Part shown: one piece after another, positions 1 to 13,215 of the stretch
Position numbering within the stretch: the stretch's first letter is position 1
How the letters are laid out: each line of letters starts with the position of its first letter
Source: Solen grandis
Lineage: Eukaryota; Mollusca; Bivalvia; Adapedonta; Solenidae
DNA length: 64,000 bases
Reading direction: 5' to 3'
Assembly: GCA_021229015.1 (NCBI GenBank)
Contig: CM037783.1
Coordinates: 8,069,324 to 8,133,323 of the forward strand
The notes under the pieces: model-generated
What the model was told of the DNA's origin: nothing
The model's input: the letters and a program-made list of their open reading frames with translations, nothing else
The model's database searches: none
Position numbers and translations under genes: made by a program

Positions 1-340
1 ACACACAATGTCATTTTCAATAGCATTTACTTATTCCAAGTACAAGCTAAGTTCTTATTATATAAACAAAGTAATGTTTAGTCATGTTTCAATCAATATA
101 TTTTTATCATATATTTTCTCAAACAATTTGTTCACTTTTATTCAATGATCATTGGGAATACAGTTTATGACTGACGAGATAGCAGCTACTGAAACACTTT
201 AATATATATGCAACCTGAATACAGTTTGTCTTTTATTTCTGCTTTATACCAGGGTGTATTCATATTCACAAATAAATATTCGTATTCGTGACCCTGTATC
301 GTGATGTGTATTCGTATTCGCTACCTGGTGTATTCGTAAT

Positions 341-462
341 GCTGCACTAGACTATTTCAGTCATTTGGAGACTATGTCTACTTGAGACAGATATAGTGCT
401 GCCTCACTGTTGTACCACGCTGTAGACATGTGGCATGATACCATGATTCTTACACAGCACTT
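341..462 (-). repeat. SINE-A fragment
   Basis: The reverse complement matches the 3' body of the SINE-A copy at 28209-28528, including the GTGGCATGATACCA, AGACATGTGGCAT and TTTCAGTCATTTGGAGAC blocks. The tRNA-like head is missing, so this is a truncated copy. Confidence 0.7.
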
Positions 463-1189
463 GCTATTTTGCATCAGAAATAACGTCATCCCAAAGTGCC
501 TTCCTTGGGGTATTATATTTTCCATACTTTAAAAACTCTGAAACGCCTTTAGACACAAAGTAATACGTCAAAAAAATTTGACAGTAATTAAAGTGCACCT
601 TCAAGGCCCAGCATCAAAGAACAGTCCTGGTTAATACAAAACCATAAATAGCACGGAACGCGTAAATACCCCTGCATGTTTTTTTTCATTTAAGAGCAGC
701 ATATAATTGGATGAAGAAAAAATTCTAGTCACCTTCACTGTCATCTTCTGGCAATTTAAGTCTATTTTTTTCAGATCACAGACATCATTTTGTATAGGTA
801 ATCACCAGCTATCTGAAAAGATACGAGCACACAGTGATGGTCAAGAGAGTGGTTCATTTGAGCCGATTTATGGGAAACCAATCAATGTCACTGAACTGAG
901 AGGCTGTGGATGAGCCAATTTATTTGTTTTATGTAACTGCTGTCATCCAATGCAGACATGCTCGTCTCTCAGCAAGTGTTTGTTTTAAAAGTGACTGTGG
1001 TGTAAAGTACAAGATATTTAGGAGGAGGTGCATATGCTTAAGGAAAAAAAAAAAAAAAAAAAGATCCGTATCTGGTCTCCAGCCAGAAAAAAAGTGGGTA
1101 GTTAGGTTGGTATGGTTTGTTTTTTTCTTTTTCTTTTTTTCCCCTCTGAAAAATGCAAAAATTAAAAAAAAAAAAAAGGGAAATATTCT

Positions 1190-1265
1190 ATAATGTTGGA
1201 AATGTAAAAACTTTAGGGTCGGCCGTGAAAAAAGAGGGTCGGTTGGGAGACTAGAAAAGGAACTT
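1190..1265 (+). repeat. Dispersed repeat, inverted relative to 7835-7990
   Basis: The block from TTTAGGGTCGG to GAGACTAGAAA matches the reverse complement of about 7850-7910 (TTTCTGGTCGCC and CCAACCCTAAAGG). Both copies lie beside A/T-rich runs. Family unknown. Confidence 0.5.
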
Positions 1266-2914
1266 TTTTTTTTAGCCTAATTGATCAGTGATTTTCTTCT
1301 TTTTTTTCTTCATATTTTTAGTACCTGCAGTGGCTTTCTTAATGGGGAAAATTAGCATCATAATAAAAACTTGGGAAAATCTTTAGATAATAAAAATGTT
1401 TTAAATTAACAGTAAATTATCTAGTTATCAGTAGTTTATGTCCAAAAAAGTTAAGTTAAAACAATAACATAAATTTCAGTAAAATGACACAACATGATTT
1501 CTTGCACTGTGACACAAACAGGGGTAATACCATATGCCTGTCGCCATTTCATGGTGATAAGAAAAAGCTTGTGAAATACATAACAGTAAAAATAGAAGTA
1601 TTGTTGCAAATGTAACTTTCATAATTTAGGAAAAAATTGTTAATATCTTATTGACAGACAAGATTATGACGAAAAAAGTGTGACCGACAAAATGTGACAG
1701 ACAGACAGAAAAAGGGGAAAAGCTAAAAAAATATTGATGACAGAGTTATTGACCTTGTGCAAGACAATTCCTCTAATCAAGCTCAGTCCATCGATAAATT
1801 TCGTTCCATCGATAAATTTCGTTTCAATACCATGAGTATATAGAGCCAACAGACCAAAAGACGACGAAGAAGATGAAGAAGAAGAGATCCCCATGCATCA
1901 CCTCTGCTTACTGTGAGCGGGTGACACAAAAAAAATATTGATTCTAGCTTTGCTTTAATTATTTTCTTTCATTTATACATTCATATCATGGTTTTAATTG
2001 TTATCAAAATTATAATACTCTATAAATATTGTACAATTTGTCATTTTCAGTTTCGCGGTTTACCATAGCCATGATCATTTCCTTTGTATTTAAACTTATT
2101 TATAACATGTCATAAGTTCTTATGCATGACAAATTTATAAATGCATATCTATTGCTAGAAGAATTCAGTTTAATAATTAAGTTGTTTAAAGGGAAGCATG
2201 CAAGCATTATATCGAGGATATTTGATTTTTGTGTATGCAAAACCCACATTTTATTTCATAATTATGATTTTTTGTTCTAAAATTACGGTGAAATGTGAGG
2301 GCTGTTCCTTAAATTTCTGGACTAGAATAAGCCCAGCCCTGGGAATTTTATCAATGGTCCTCGTATGTACTTTCTATATTACACAAATGAAAATAAAATA
2401 TGATCTAACACACAAACAAAAATAAACAAAGCCAAACCACATTTATTTTTTCCCTTCTGTCTAAAAAATACCCTATGAAAAATAAAAACTTAATAACATC
2501 TAATGTAATTTTTAATGATTCAGCATCATTTATCATCATATCGTTTTAACCCGCCCTTTTGATTAACCATCCTTAAAACAAGGAATCCAATCAGTCTATT
2601 TGATACTCAACAGTGGGCCCTTCCAGTATTTACAGAAATATTAAATTAAGCTGTCAGATTATCCAATAGCAACGGGGATGTATCATGTGATCAAATGCTG
2701 ACTTTAACATGGCTTACACATGGTTTTGTTTGCATGACACTGTTTATAAGCATTTAAATCTAACAATAAAACAAAAACAATACACAAGGTAGGGTTTAAC
2801 TCTAAAGTAGCTCATGAATATTCATGTTTCAAAACGACTTTATAAATATGACCTTTTTATTGAACATTTAATGGTATGATTATGAAACAATAAAGTTAAC
2901 CTTTGCCATGCAAA

Positions 2915-3030
2915 ATCACAGTGTAGAATCTGAGATACATTATATTGTATGATCAAACAAAGAAGACCTGATATACTGAAAGGAGTTGTCTGATCTGGGT
3001 CTTCTCTGTTTGCCAAGGCATAAACAATTA
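2915..3030. repeat. Fold-back dispersed repeat, copy 1
   Basis: An inverted repeat joins CAAACAAAGAAGACC (from about 2956) to GGTCTTCTCTGTTTG (ending about 3013), one mismatch in 15. Related sequence recurs near 10540, 12655, 15985 and 16590. This looks like a short MITE-like family; no coding capacity. Confidence 0.6.
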
Positions 3031-3484
3031 TATTTTGACTGCAAATACAAAATGTATGTGAAATATCCATGTCAAAAAAATAAGTAATTCTTTGTTCAGT
3101 AATCTGTTACCTTTAAAACACCTAAACCTATTTTCCCTCTGTGCCTTTAATCACTTAACACTTCTTTTCTGTGCTGTAAACAAAACACTTCCACTCGCTG
3201 AAATCCATTAATTTACCACATCATGTCCTTCCTGCACCCGACATGAGTGTGTAAAATGTTCAATGAATCTCAGATACCTTCACAGCTGTCAAAGTAGCTC
3301 CATTTGTTCTAATCATTAAACTATTACGTTTCCAAGAATCACAAACACTCCAAAGTGTGTGCTGTAGCAACAAATCTCACTCAGTCGAGAGCTGCACCAG
3401 GCACAGGTAACACGTAGTACTCTCAGGCAGGAAGGTGGCCTTTACTAAAACCAAGAGATATCACTGAAGAAGATGAATACCCTC

Positions 3485-3900
3485 ACTACACTGTCTTGAC
3501 TAGAAAATTACAAATATTTTACACTGCCTTGACCAAGAAATTACAAATAGAATAAAGTACTGCCTTGACCAAGAAATTACAAATACTATACACTGCCTTG
3601 ACCAAGAAATTACAAATAGAATATACTGCTTTGACCAAAAATATTAAATAAAATTGAAATTGAAATTGTAACTAGAATACACTTCCTTGACTTAAATTTA
3701 GCAAATTATAACACTGCCTTGACTAAAAAATTAGAACTAGAATACATTGTCTTGACTCAGAAATCATAAATAGAATACACTCAGCCTTGAACTAGGAAAT
3801 TACAAATAGAGTGCACTGCCATGACTTGAGAAAATTATAACACTGCCTTGGCTAAGACATTATGACAAGAATAAATACTGCCTTGACTAAGAAATTAAGT
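3485..3900. repeat. Degenerate minisatellite, about 35-50 bp period
   Basis: The motif CACTGCCTTGACCAAGAAATT-ACAAAT-AGAATA is repeated about ten times with substitutions and variable spacing. No coding frame follows the repeat. Confidence 0.75.
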
Positions 3901-4861
3901 CTAGTGTTAAAATGTCACTTAAGAAGATTATTTATACCCTCACTGCAATGTACTGACACAACAATATTAATAGATTGTATTTCTTACTATTATATTAAGA
4001 CATCAACACAATGGGACAACATGCCCAATTCCTCTATTCCTGTATACACATAGTCAAGGATAAGTTACTAAAAGTTCTGTTTCATCAATCATCATAGACC
4101 TTTATGTTCTTAATATTACTGCAAAACATTTAAGTTATAAAACTGTTCAGAAAATCATATTTTATGAATTATTTTGCAGTTAGTGCCTTTTTTCACACAA
4201 AAGAAAAGACATTGTGATAGAAATAAAAATAAATACTGTTTACTTTCACTTATATTATGACCCATATCACAAATGTCAATGGATATAAAATTACAGACCC
4301 CTGTTCCACAGTACTGCCGCCATAACTTGGAAAAGATACATATAAGCACTTAGCCTAGTTTCACTCTTACCCCTCATAATAAAATTTATTATTTAATTTA
4401 TTGCTTACTATAAATATTGTTTTTACTGTGTACAGTGCATGCCATGTGACTTCAGTACGACAATTTACTGAAACTTCCATCAGTCTTACTTGGGCAAAAA
4501 TAAAACATATGCTTGTCAAGTATTGTCATCACATTTTAAATTGTAAAAAATAATGTGGAAGAAAAATATCAGCTTTTCATTTTAGGTGTAAAATGAACAA
4601 AAAACAATGTTTTGTTGATATCTGAAAAAGCGATTTTGAACAATATCATAACTTTAATGTACCTTACTACTCGTACAGCCATAACTCTTCTAAAAGAGGA
4701 CGTAACAAAACATAACAGGATGCTGTATAATCAGAAAGACTCATCACAATACAGTGGAGAACTTTACTAAAATTCTTCCAAAATATAATAGCATGTACTG
4801 TATTCCTATACTGAAACTCTTCTATAAGGAGATTGATAATATCATTGTACTGGATAGATAA

Positions 4862-5490
4862 AGGTGGCTATGAGGTTAGAGCATCTACTCTAGAATCTGA
4901 GGGTTGTGGTCAATCTCTGGCCACAACATACCAAAGTCTTACAGCTCCTTTGCTTGGTGCTCTGCATATATATTTATGACTGGTTTGGCCCGGTTTCAGG
5001 ATAATGTGACTGAGTGTGGTACATTGTATGACATGCCTCTTGCCTATGGCATGATACTGCACAGGGGTTTTCTTAAGTGGACGCCCGATTGCCCGTGCCA
5101 GGTTAAAATCACCATGGGTAAGTGATTTTTCCAAGGAGATAGCCCGTCGGGCAAGTTTAATTTCGTAAATGAAATTTTTCGTTTTTTTTTTATATTTTAT
5201 TTTCTACATTATATAGGGGGTGAGTTGCTTGCAAATTGTGTTTGATACATGTTAACTTAATTCATTTTAATACTACACATATTTAGTTTTTAAACATTAA
5301 CAAACACTTACTAACTTAAAGATTGGACAAGCTGTTTTCAGGGGAGCGAGTAGATGTTCAAAGTAACTTGCCCCTGGGCAAGTGAAAGTCAAATCCTTAT
5401 GGAAACCCTGACTGCAGTGTATCAGCATTTTATTTGTCTCAAATAGACATTGTCTCCACTATCAGCAAGCCAATAAAACACAACAAAACA
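4862..5490 (+). repeat. SINE-A copy split by a MITE
   Basis: The head (about 4862-4950) has a tRNA-like A box (TGGCTATGAGG) and a degenerate B box. The body matches 28209-28528 (GGCCCGGTTTCAGGATA, GTGGTA-C-T-ATGACATG). The copy is interrupted at 5062-5410 and resumes with TGTCTCAAATAGACATTGTC. It ends in a CAAAACAAAC-type tail. Confidence 0.7.
5062..5410. mobile_element. hAT-like MITE (CAGGG...CCCTG) inside a SINE
   Basis: A 349-bp non-coding insertion begins CAGGGGTTTTC and ends GGAAACCCTG, forming short terminal inverted repeats. It is flanked on both sides by ACTGCA (5056-5061 and 5411-5416), a target duplication of at least 6 bp. CAGGG ends are common in hAT-derived MITEs; no transposase is present. 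Confidence 0.65.
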
Positions 5491-6096
5491 AACAATTTTA
5501 GAAAACGGACAGAATACCTGAAAACCAAAAAGCTTTACTTCACTTCTTCATAAAGAAAAGTGAGAAATGTCATCAATGAAATTGAATTTATTATCGAGAC
5601 CCCTAGGAAAACCAGGATAGTAATCTGAGACATAAAAATAACTGATGGGCAGCTGAGGTCTCTTAATGAGAAATTTCTTAAGTGCAACAGAACATGTTCA
5701 AATTCCACCAATCCTAAAACAGCACTAGGTAATGCTGGAGAACATAATAGGGGTGAATTTCATCATTCTTGTTCTTTCAACAAAAAACACCTAAATATTT
5801 AATTTCTTAACAAATATTGTAAGCTACTGAGACGTAATTTCTGTCAGCTCAGGTATACTATATGTACTTTGAATATTTTATAAAATAGTGGAATGCATTT
5901 CTTCCTCATTAAGAATTTAAGTATCACTAATTGCTTAAGTATTGTTGGTGAAATTCGAGCCAAATGTTTATATGTTTAAATATTATTTATTATTGATAAA
6001 ACTTGGGATGTAAAAATGCCATGGTGGTATATAACCTGAATATCAAATTACATTTTAAGTCATTTTAATAAAACTTTTTAAATACATCAATTTGTG

Positions 6097-7361
6097 AGGG
6101 CGTAACGGTATACCGTACAATGATACATCGCAGTATTTTCTTTACAGTAATTTCTTTACGGTAATTTCTTTACGGTATGATTCACAGTACGCACCCAGGT
6201 CTGCACAGTACAGTATGGTATTGTTAACTTCCAGGTTTATTTTTTTCTTCTTCTTTTATAACAGCGGCTTTCCCTTGGAATTAAAGCAATATTTTTCACC
6301 TCCCAGAAATAAAAATTCTCCTAACAATACGATTTTCCCATCCATTAACTTAAAAGAAAACAAATGGGAAAGTAAATAACACATATAGCTCTACAGTGTA
6401 TATTACTTAAATGAAAGCACTTGCTGTGAGCAGTTAAAAAATCAATAAAAAGGAAGAGTCATTCTTGGAATGTTATCCAATCAACACTCATTCTTTTGCT
6501 TCCAAATTATGCAATGATACGGAATACTCAGATAGTATCATTAATGATGTTGGTTAACATCTTTCACGCTCTCTACCGGCTACTGTCTTACTGCAAAAAT
6601 TTTGTAATCATCACAATGGCGGCCATATGTGATAAACATCAACAATGTTTGATGACCTCTGTATTTTTTAATCAATTTAATTGATTGATCAGTTTGCCTT
6701 TTGAGTAAAAGAGCGAAATTTCAACAGGTAACTACATGAAAGATACTGATTCATATAAAATGGGATCAATTAAATGCTTAGTCTGATACTAATTTTCGCA
6801 AATCGAACATCTGAAATCAAAACTTCATCCGACTGGAACTGCAGGTGTTTATTCCTTGGTATAAATGTGGATGCTTCAAGTATCATCTTTAGTGATTTCA
6901 CTGAAAATATCTAAGTGGTTGTCATGCTGATGACTATTAAAGAATAAGCATTTAAAATAAGTCTTATAAGTTTAATTTTCTACAATATATACGGCATTAT
7001 CATGAAGTTTTGATATTACTTTTGATTATTAAATGACCTTAAAACAAGATTTTTTTTATCAGTAAACAACAAATTAAATCATATATAAAAGTCTTTTTAT
7101 GTTAATGACTTTACTGATTTTTTTTTAATAATTTAAAATTTATAAAAAAAAAAATTGTTTCTACAGAAAGCACAACTTAATTTGTATTTATTATAAAAAC
7201 TAATACATTAAACAATTAAGAATTTATCTTTGTTTCTTAATCATTTATTCTTCATTTAGAGATAGGAAACAAGGAAGACAAATATCATGATACGTATGGT
7301 ATCATGACCACTGTATCGCATTACGTATCTTATCGTTGGGTAAGCATATCGTTACACCCTC
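6097..7361. mobile_element. Candidate hAT-like non-autonomous element, 1.27 kb
   Basis: The left end GAGGGCGTAACGGTATACC pairs with the right end GCATATCGTTACACCCTC as an imperfect terminal inverted repeat of about 17 bp. AATTTG lies directly outside both ends (6089-6094 and 7362-7367), consistent with a partly decayed target duplication. The interior is AT-rich and has no transposase frame. An internal ATGATAC-type inverted motif sits near both ends. Confidence 0.55.
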
Positions 7362-7689
7362 AATTTGGCGATTATTTTTCTTAGTTATTTTCAGGGTTCC
7401 TGCACTAAAATGCCAAGTCAGGTTTTGAGTAGAGAAAAGTTTTACCCGTTCAAATACGTTACACGCATCCACTGTAAAGATTGGCCCGTTTCTGAGGCAA
7501 CAATTTTTTTACCCGTTTCAATACGCTACAGACGGCGGGTGCGCAAAGGATATGGCTCTTCTTTGGTATTACTTTGCTACCTTTGGTCTGATGTCTGCTT
7601 GTTACCATTGGTTTAATGTTGCATCAACAGTATTACAGGCATTTTTGGGACTTTTGTCTAAATGTGACAGATATATACATCATATCTAT

Positions 7690-7830
7690 ACCATACCCAA
7701 GTCACAATGATCTCGAAGCCTGGCTAACCCGGAACCACCTGATGTTGTGAGGCCAAGCATGGGAGATATTCAAGTGGCATATTTAACGACTTTGGTAATG
7801 TCTCGACCTGGGATCAAACTTCTGAGACCA
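7690..7830 (-). repeat. SINE-A fragment
   Basis: Shares the TTTAACGACTTTGGTA and GGGATCAAAC blocks (reverse complement of the tRNA-like region) with the copy at 12905-13215. Diverged and truncated. Confidence 0.55.
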
Positions 7831-7834
7831 AAAA

Positions 7835-8030
7835 AAAAATAGTTCTGTTTCTGGTCGCCCGACCAACACTCTTTTTTATTGACCAACCCTAAAGGTTTTT
7901 TTACCTTTCCCCGCCTTTAAAAGAAACATTTCCCTTTTTTTCCCTTTCATTTCATGTAATAAATAAATAAAATCCCAACCTATTTATTTGCTGGAACTAG
8001 AAACAGAACTTTTTTTTTTTGCCCAACACT
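7835..8030 (-). repeat. Dispersed repeat, inverted copy of 1190-1265
   Basis: The GGTCGCCCGACCAACACTC and GACCAACCCTAAAGG blocks match the 1.2-kb copy on the opposite strand. Surrounded by homopolymer runs of A, T and C. No gene. Confidence 0.5.
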
Positions 8031-9703
8031 CTATGGGTCAGACTTAAGGCAGGTCTTTTTTTCAGATTTTGGGGAAGGGGCCTTAATACATATTTTGTGG
8101 AAATTGATAATTTATTTTTTTTTTGAGGGAAAAAAAAATTCTGAAGTATGATGCAAATTTGGGAAGAAACTGCATGAATTTAAAGTATTTTAAGGCGGAA
8201 GGCACCTTGAAGGGCCCCCTAAAAAAGAAGGAAAAAAAAAGCCCTGAAATGGTATATCGAGTTAAAAAGAGTTGAAATAAAAAACTTTGAATTTTCCAGA
8301 TTTAGAAAAACAAGAAAATTGCCCCCCCACAATATTTATATACCTTCAGGCGAGAGCCTCGTAGAATACTAGCAAGTTTACAAAAAAACCCTCTTATCAA
8401 TTTTATTTCAAAAAGCTAAAACCTTTCAGGTTATTAAAAAAAAAACACTTTTTGTTTTTGTAGAATTGTCAGTTTGTTGCCAAAACCATTTAAAAAAAAA
8501 AAAGTGAGAGATGATATATTATTTTTAATGCAAAAATTTCGCCGAGGGTCTCCTCTGTTTTTTTTTAACAATACTGTAGCGACAGACTCACTGGTTCAGG
8601 CAAAAAAAAAATCCATCATTTATAGACCTTTAAAGATCATTTAAATCAATATTCATAAATTTAAAAATTTGTGCATGAATATTATTATGTACGGGGTTGA
8701 TGATAAAGTCAGCTCCCAAGCAAGCTTTATAGGGTCAGCAAATTTCTCAGTGTTTTTCAGGGTTTGGAAGGGGATATTGTGAGAGCCTTCAAAAAAAAAT
8801 TATCAAGGGTTATTATTTCTGCTAAAATGGGGCGAAAGTTTACAAAAACGAAGGAAAAACCAAAATGGAAATAAAAAAAACACGGCTCAGTAATTTTCAA
8901 ACACTTTGGGACAATTTGCTTCTTCTATGGTTTTGCTCAAGTGAAGCAGACGGTAAAAGTGAATTAAAAGCATCGTTTCCTGAATCCGAACTATCAACAA
9001 GTAATATCTTTACAGCAGAAGAGAAATGATATCATGTCCTTACATAACGTCTTAAAACTATGCCAGGGATAAGAAATGGCTATGTATGTTAGACACATAT
9101 GCCCCCCCATTTGTTTATATTGTGATATGATAAAAATTGGAAATCGAAAATGAATTTTAAAAATAAATGAGGGCTTGACCATGCCTCATTCAAGTGATTT
9201 TGACCCCTTTTGGTGAATTTAAAGCTCAGGTATGAAGCAAAATATATATTAAACTTGTTCATTTTATGTTGACTGGCCGGAATCAATTTTTGAAGTCCTT
9301 ACCACTAATACTAATATCCCTCTTGTCGCTGGTTCCCGAGTTGGACCAGTACTTGGCACCAGGGAACACAATGAAAAGTCATTGTCCATTTCCACCTCCA
9401 AATGTGTTTCCAAGTCAGAACCATCAAATTGGCAGATGCGTACATGATCACAGGACCATGGCACCATTTTAGAGATGCCAAACTTAGAAGGTACTTCATA
9501 CCTCTGTATTACGGACACTTAACTGGAAGGCATAACCTCTTACATATACAGGTGTACTTTGCATATATAGGGCAGTAGCTCAGTAATTGGATCGTCGAAA
9601 AAATATTGTCGATTAATCAGAGCAAAGTCACTGATTAATTATGATTAAATACCAATAAACCATTTTGGAGCAAATGCGATTAAACTGATTTTTTTATGTT
9701 TTA

Positions 9704-9830
9704 TTGTACAACATGAAAACACAGAGGTACCCGGTAGAACCACGACTTACCGCAATCCAGCTGGAAGGTTCTCACATGAAAAATCCAAAGTCCCTCGGGA
9801 TTCGAACCACAGTGGAAGTACTCTGTACCA
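9704..9830 (-). repeat. SINE-B fragment
   Basis: The reverse complement contains GGTTCGAATCCCGAGGGAC (B box) followed by TTCATGTGAGAACCTTCCAGC, matching the SINE-B copy at 46351-46609. The 5' part is missing. Confidence 0.7.
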
Positions 9831-10534
9831 TAAAGATTATAGACGGAAATAAGTATAAGAGGTTACAATCAGAGACCAAAGAGTGCAAGTGCAACTTTAA
9901 AAGTATCCTTATTAAATTTATTTAATTACCAATCAGATGGCGCTGAAATATCAACGAACCCTCTTTTTTTTTATTCTTTTTTTTTCGTCACGAATTATTT
10001 TCGTGTCATCGTCACGTAACAGTAGCTTGTCACTGATTCGTTGACTTTTTGATTAATCAGTCCACCACTAGTAGCTTAAATAAACTTTTTGTATATAAAC
10101 ACTAATTTACAGAATGAAGTTGAATATGTAGAAATCTTATTAAATATTTAAAATATTTCAAATATTTCATAGCAGTTAATGCTAAAAAATTTCAAATTTG
10201 AAACCATAGCAAAACTTACAAATCACGTCTATGCATATTCCAAATATTGTGCTATTTAATCATTTATCTGACAGAAACAGACTCAAGATGGCCCTGTAGG
10301 TAATTCAGGAAAGTCTTGCTGACATAATATGTACCATTTTACATTATTGTATATTCCAGAAATGCCAGGTCAAGTTGAAAAAAATAATCACAGCATAGTT
10401 GAGATACCTGAACAAATAAGCAATGCTTAGGGTGTATTCATCCCCATAGATATCTATGTACAAATTTTGACTTTATATGGAACTTGGCCGGTATATGAAA
10501 CAATCATTTTTTCATTGCTGTGCATATGGTCTAC

Positions 10535-10660
10535 AATATTGTATGAGCAAACAGAGGAGACCCTGATCTGACAGCTCTGTTTGCCATGACTCAAAAACAT
10601 GTCTACAATTATGAGATTCAGGGTATAGTAATAAATAGGTTCAACTAAGCCCTGGCAAGT
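10535..10660. repeat. Fold-back dispersed repeat, copy 2
   Basis: CAAACAGAG (near 10551) pairs with CTCTGTTTG (near 10578) over a loop containing GATCTGACAG. Same family as 2915-3030. Confidence 0.55.
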
Positions 10661-12649
10661 AATATATATCCAAAGTTGCTGCCCGTGGTACAATTTCCAT
10701 GCCAGCTTTGTCTTTACCCTAACCATGCTAAATTTCATAATTGGACTCTTCTCTTCTTCATTTTGGACATTACCATTATTTGTTTATAGGGGAGCTTGCT
10801 GGAAATTTATTGACTGATTTAGCAAACAAGTGCAGAACATGATCAGACTGCTGACCTTGGCATGCATTGTTCACAAAAGGCAATCAACAAGCAACTCACT
10901 AGCATTGAAGGGCTAATAAATGCTGAGAAAAAAATCTTGAATTACAAATTTTGCCCGATCTGCATACCAGCTGTAAAAACACAAGTGCATCTGACACGTG
11001 CATCTGTAAACAGACCAGAACATCTGAGTTCAATTACTCTAACATTAGGTAGCCTCTGATGCAGCCTGTAGACCTTTCAAACTGACTTCTTTTCTTATGT
11101 TTCCAGGATTTAACTAATCTACCGTATTTTCCTTTACTGCATGCAGCAACCATTCCTAGTCAAAATGCCATCCCCTCAACCCTAGCTCCTACTTTTTCTA
11201 AGTTTGTCCCTATTATCTCAAGATTTTTAGTCCAAATTTTTCTTAAAATTTATGCATTCCTTTCCTTTTCATACTTTATAATCATTAATTTTCATTGTTT
11301 GGGACTAATTTTCATTGATTTGTGGATGGTTATATCCATGAATATTAACCCCATTAAAACTTTTCATTAGTAAGCCTTAATATTATTCAGAATTTTGAAT
11401 TTTTGAATAATTGTACCCTTAAAATTATTTTTAATTAAGATTCCAGGAAATTTAGAGTCAATAAAATATGATTTTTTAGTAATTTTTATTGATCATTCAC
11501 AATTGTTGCACAGTCTATTGAAAAAAAAATGAAAAAAAAAAAAAAAATCAGCAACCTTACTCAACAAACTGTTATTAAATTCAAATATGTTTGGGTAGTT
11601 TCATTACACATTCAAATATTTGTATCAGTATGTACTAGTCTTATCATGTTTCAGTCCTTATGTGCTTGAAAAATAAGTATAGATCTTCAGGCTCAAAATA
11701 AATATTGTACTCAAAATCAAGACCATTCTCAATTATTGAAAATACTGAGGTACAATCTCTGGCTTATACTCAAATATCATATACAAATCCCTGTAGAATC
11801 TATTAATGGCCAATTAGTTCCTATTTTTGAGAACTTGGTGCCATATTTTGAACGTGATATTCATATTAAGGCAATCCATCTATTATTAAATTGTAATCAT
11901 GGTCAATCAAGTGATCATGGGAATTTTATAGAAAATGCAAGCCTTTATAGGCTAAGAGCAAAAGAGCCTTTATCTCCAAGTCAGTGGATGCTTGCATCTA
12001 CACTGAAGTCTTTTTTAAGTATTTAAAGGACCAGGATTATAATTCAATGATTATTTTGATTATCCTATATAGAACATGGGGCCTGATTTCATAGTTAAAA
12101 AGTGCTAGAAGTTGCTAATTACATCTTTAATACAGATGTATACTATTATAATTAACTTTAATATGGGTGCAAATCATTTACACGATGAAGAAAACGACTG
12201 TATTTACAATGAAATGAAACTGCAAATATTTTGAAAATATAAAACATGGCTAAAGCTGTTTTCTCAATTATATAATTTCTGGATGACAGCTGCTAGTTTC
12301 TTTGGTTTTGTAAAATATCAAGGCCACTATTATGTGAGTTTAACATGTGGCTTATCATTGCATTCTATATACCAATCATGGTAATTTTCATGTTATGTAG
12401 ACTGTAGTAGAAATTCCACCAAATGATTTGCCCTTTATGGCCAAATTAAGGAATTATTATGGTGTTGTTATTTTGTTTTGTATTCTTCTTAGTGGTAAAC
12501 ACACATGACTGGAAGATCATCAACAATGGATCATTTATATTCCATTGAACCAGTCTGCAATCTTCTTTATTTCAATCTAATACTTTATTTTAAATGTTTT
12601 GACTTGATAATATTTATTTCATTTTAAGCGTATATGAAAAAAAAATTCT

Positions 12650-12785
12650 CTTTGCCATGTAGACTATAGAATCTGAGCTACAATATTTATTGCGCAAACA
12701 GAGGAGACACTGATCAGTACGTCAGCTTCTGGAAAGGAGCTGTGTGATCTGTGTCTGTCCATTTGTCAATGCATCAATAACCAGC
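12650..12785. repeat. Fold-back dispersed repeat, copy 3
   Basis: Shares GTAGACTATAGAATCTGAGCT and CAAACAGAGGAGACACTGATC with the other copies, and returns with GTGTCTGTCCATTTGTC as the second arm. Confidence 0.55.
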
Positions 12786-12904
12786 TGTATAGGTAAAGGA
12801 TAAAGAAACTTAGGGTCTCATTAGTAAAAGCTGTAATAGATGGCATTTACATGGGGGAATTTGCAAGTGTTTATGTGGTCTTGTTTAACAGGATTACCTA
12901 AAGG

Positions 12905-13215
12905 GTCTGTTTGTTTGTTAATGGGTTTAATGTCCTACCAACGTATTTCAGTCATTTTTAGAGACTTGTTGCGTGAGACAGTTATAGGGCTGCCACACTG
13001 CGTATCACGTCATAGACATGTGGCATGTACTACCAAATCTACATTTCCTGACACCAGCAAATACTAGTCCTTTATGGAACTACCTATTACATTGCTGAGC
13101 ACAAGCAAGGGAGTTACCAGTATATTTTTTAACGACTTTGGTATGGTCATCCGGATCAAACCCACAACCTCCCACTTCTTTGGTGTATATCCTTTCACCA
13201 CTCGGTCACGAGACT
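12905..13215 (-). repeat. SINE-A, near full length
   Basis: The reverse complement runs from a tRNA-like head (CTCGTGACCGAGTGGTGAAAG, A box) through the TACCAAAGTCGTTAAAAAA and GTGGCAGCCCTATAACTGTC blocks to a CAAACAAAC tail, which on this strand is the GTTTGTTTG near 12909. Same order of blocks as the 28.2-kb copy. Confidence 0.7.

Noticed and set aside
906..1193. 95-codon frame ending in Lys- and Phe-rich runs
   Set aside because: Made of poly-A and poly-T tracts next to a dispersed repeat; no start context or family motif.
9264..9518. 84-codon minus-strand frame
   Set aside because: No conserved motif. A short word (GGTTGGACCAGTACTT) shared with 14350 suggests dispersed repeat sequence.
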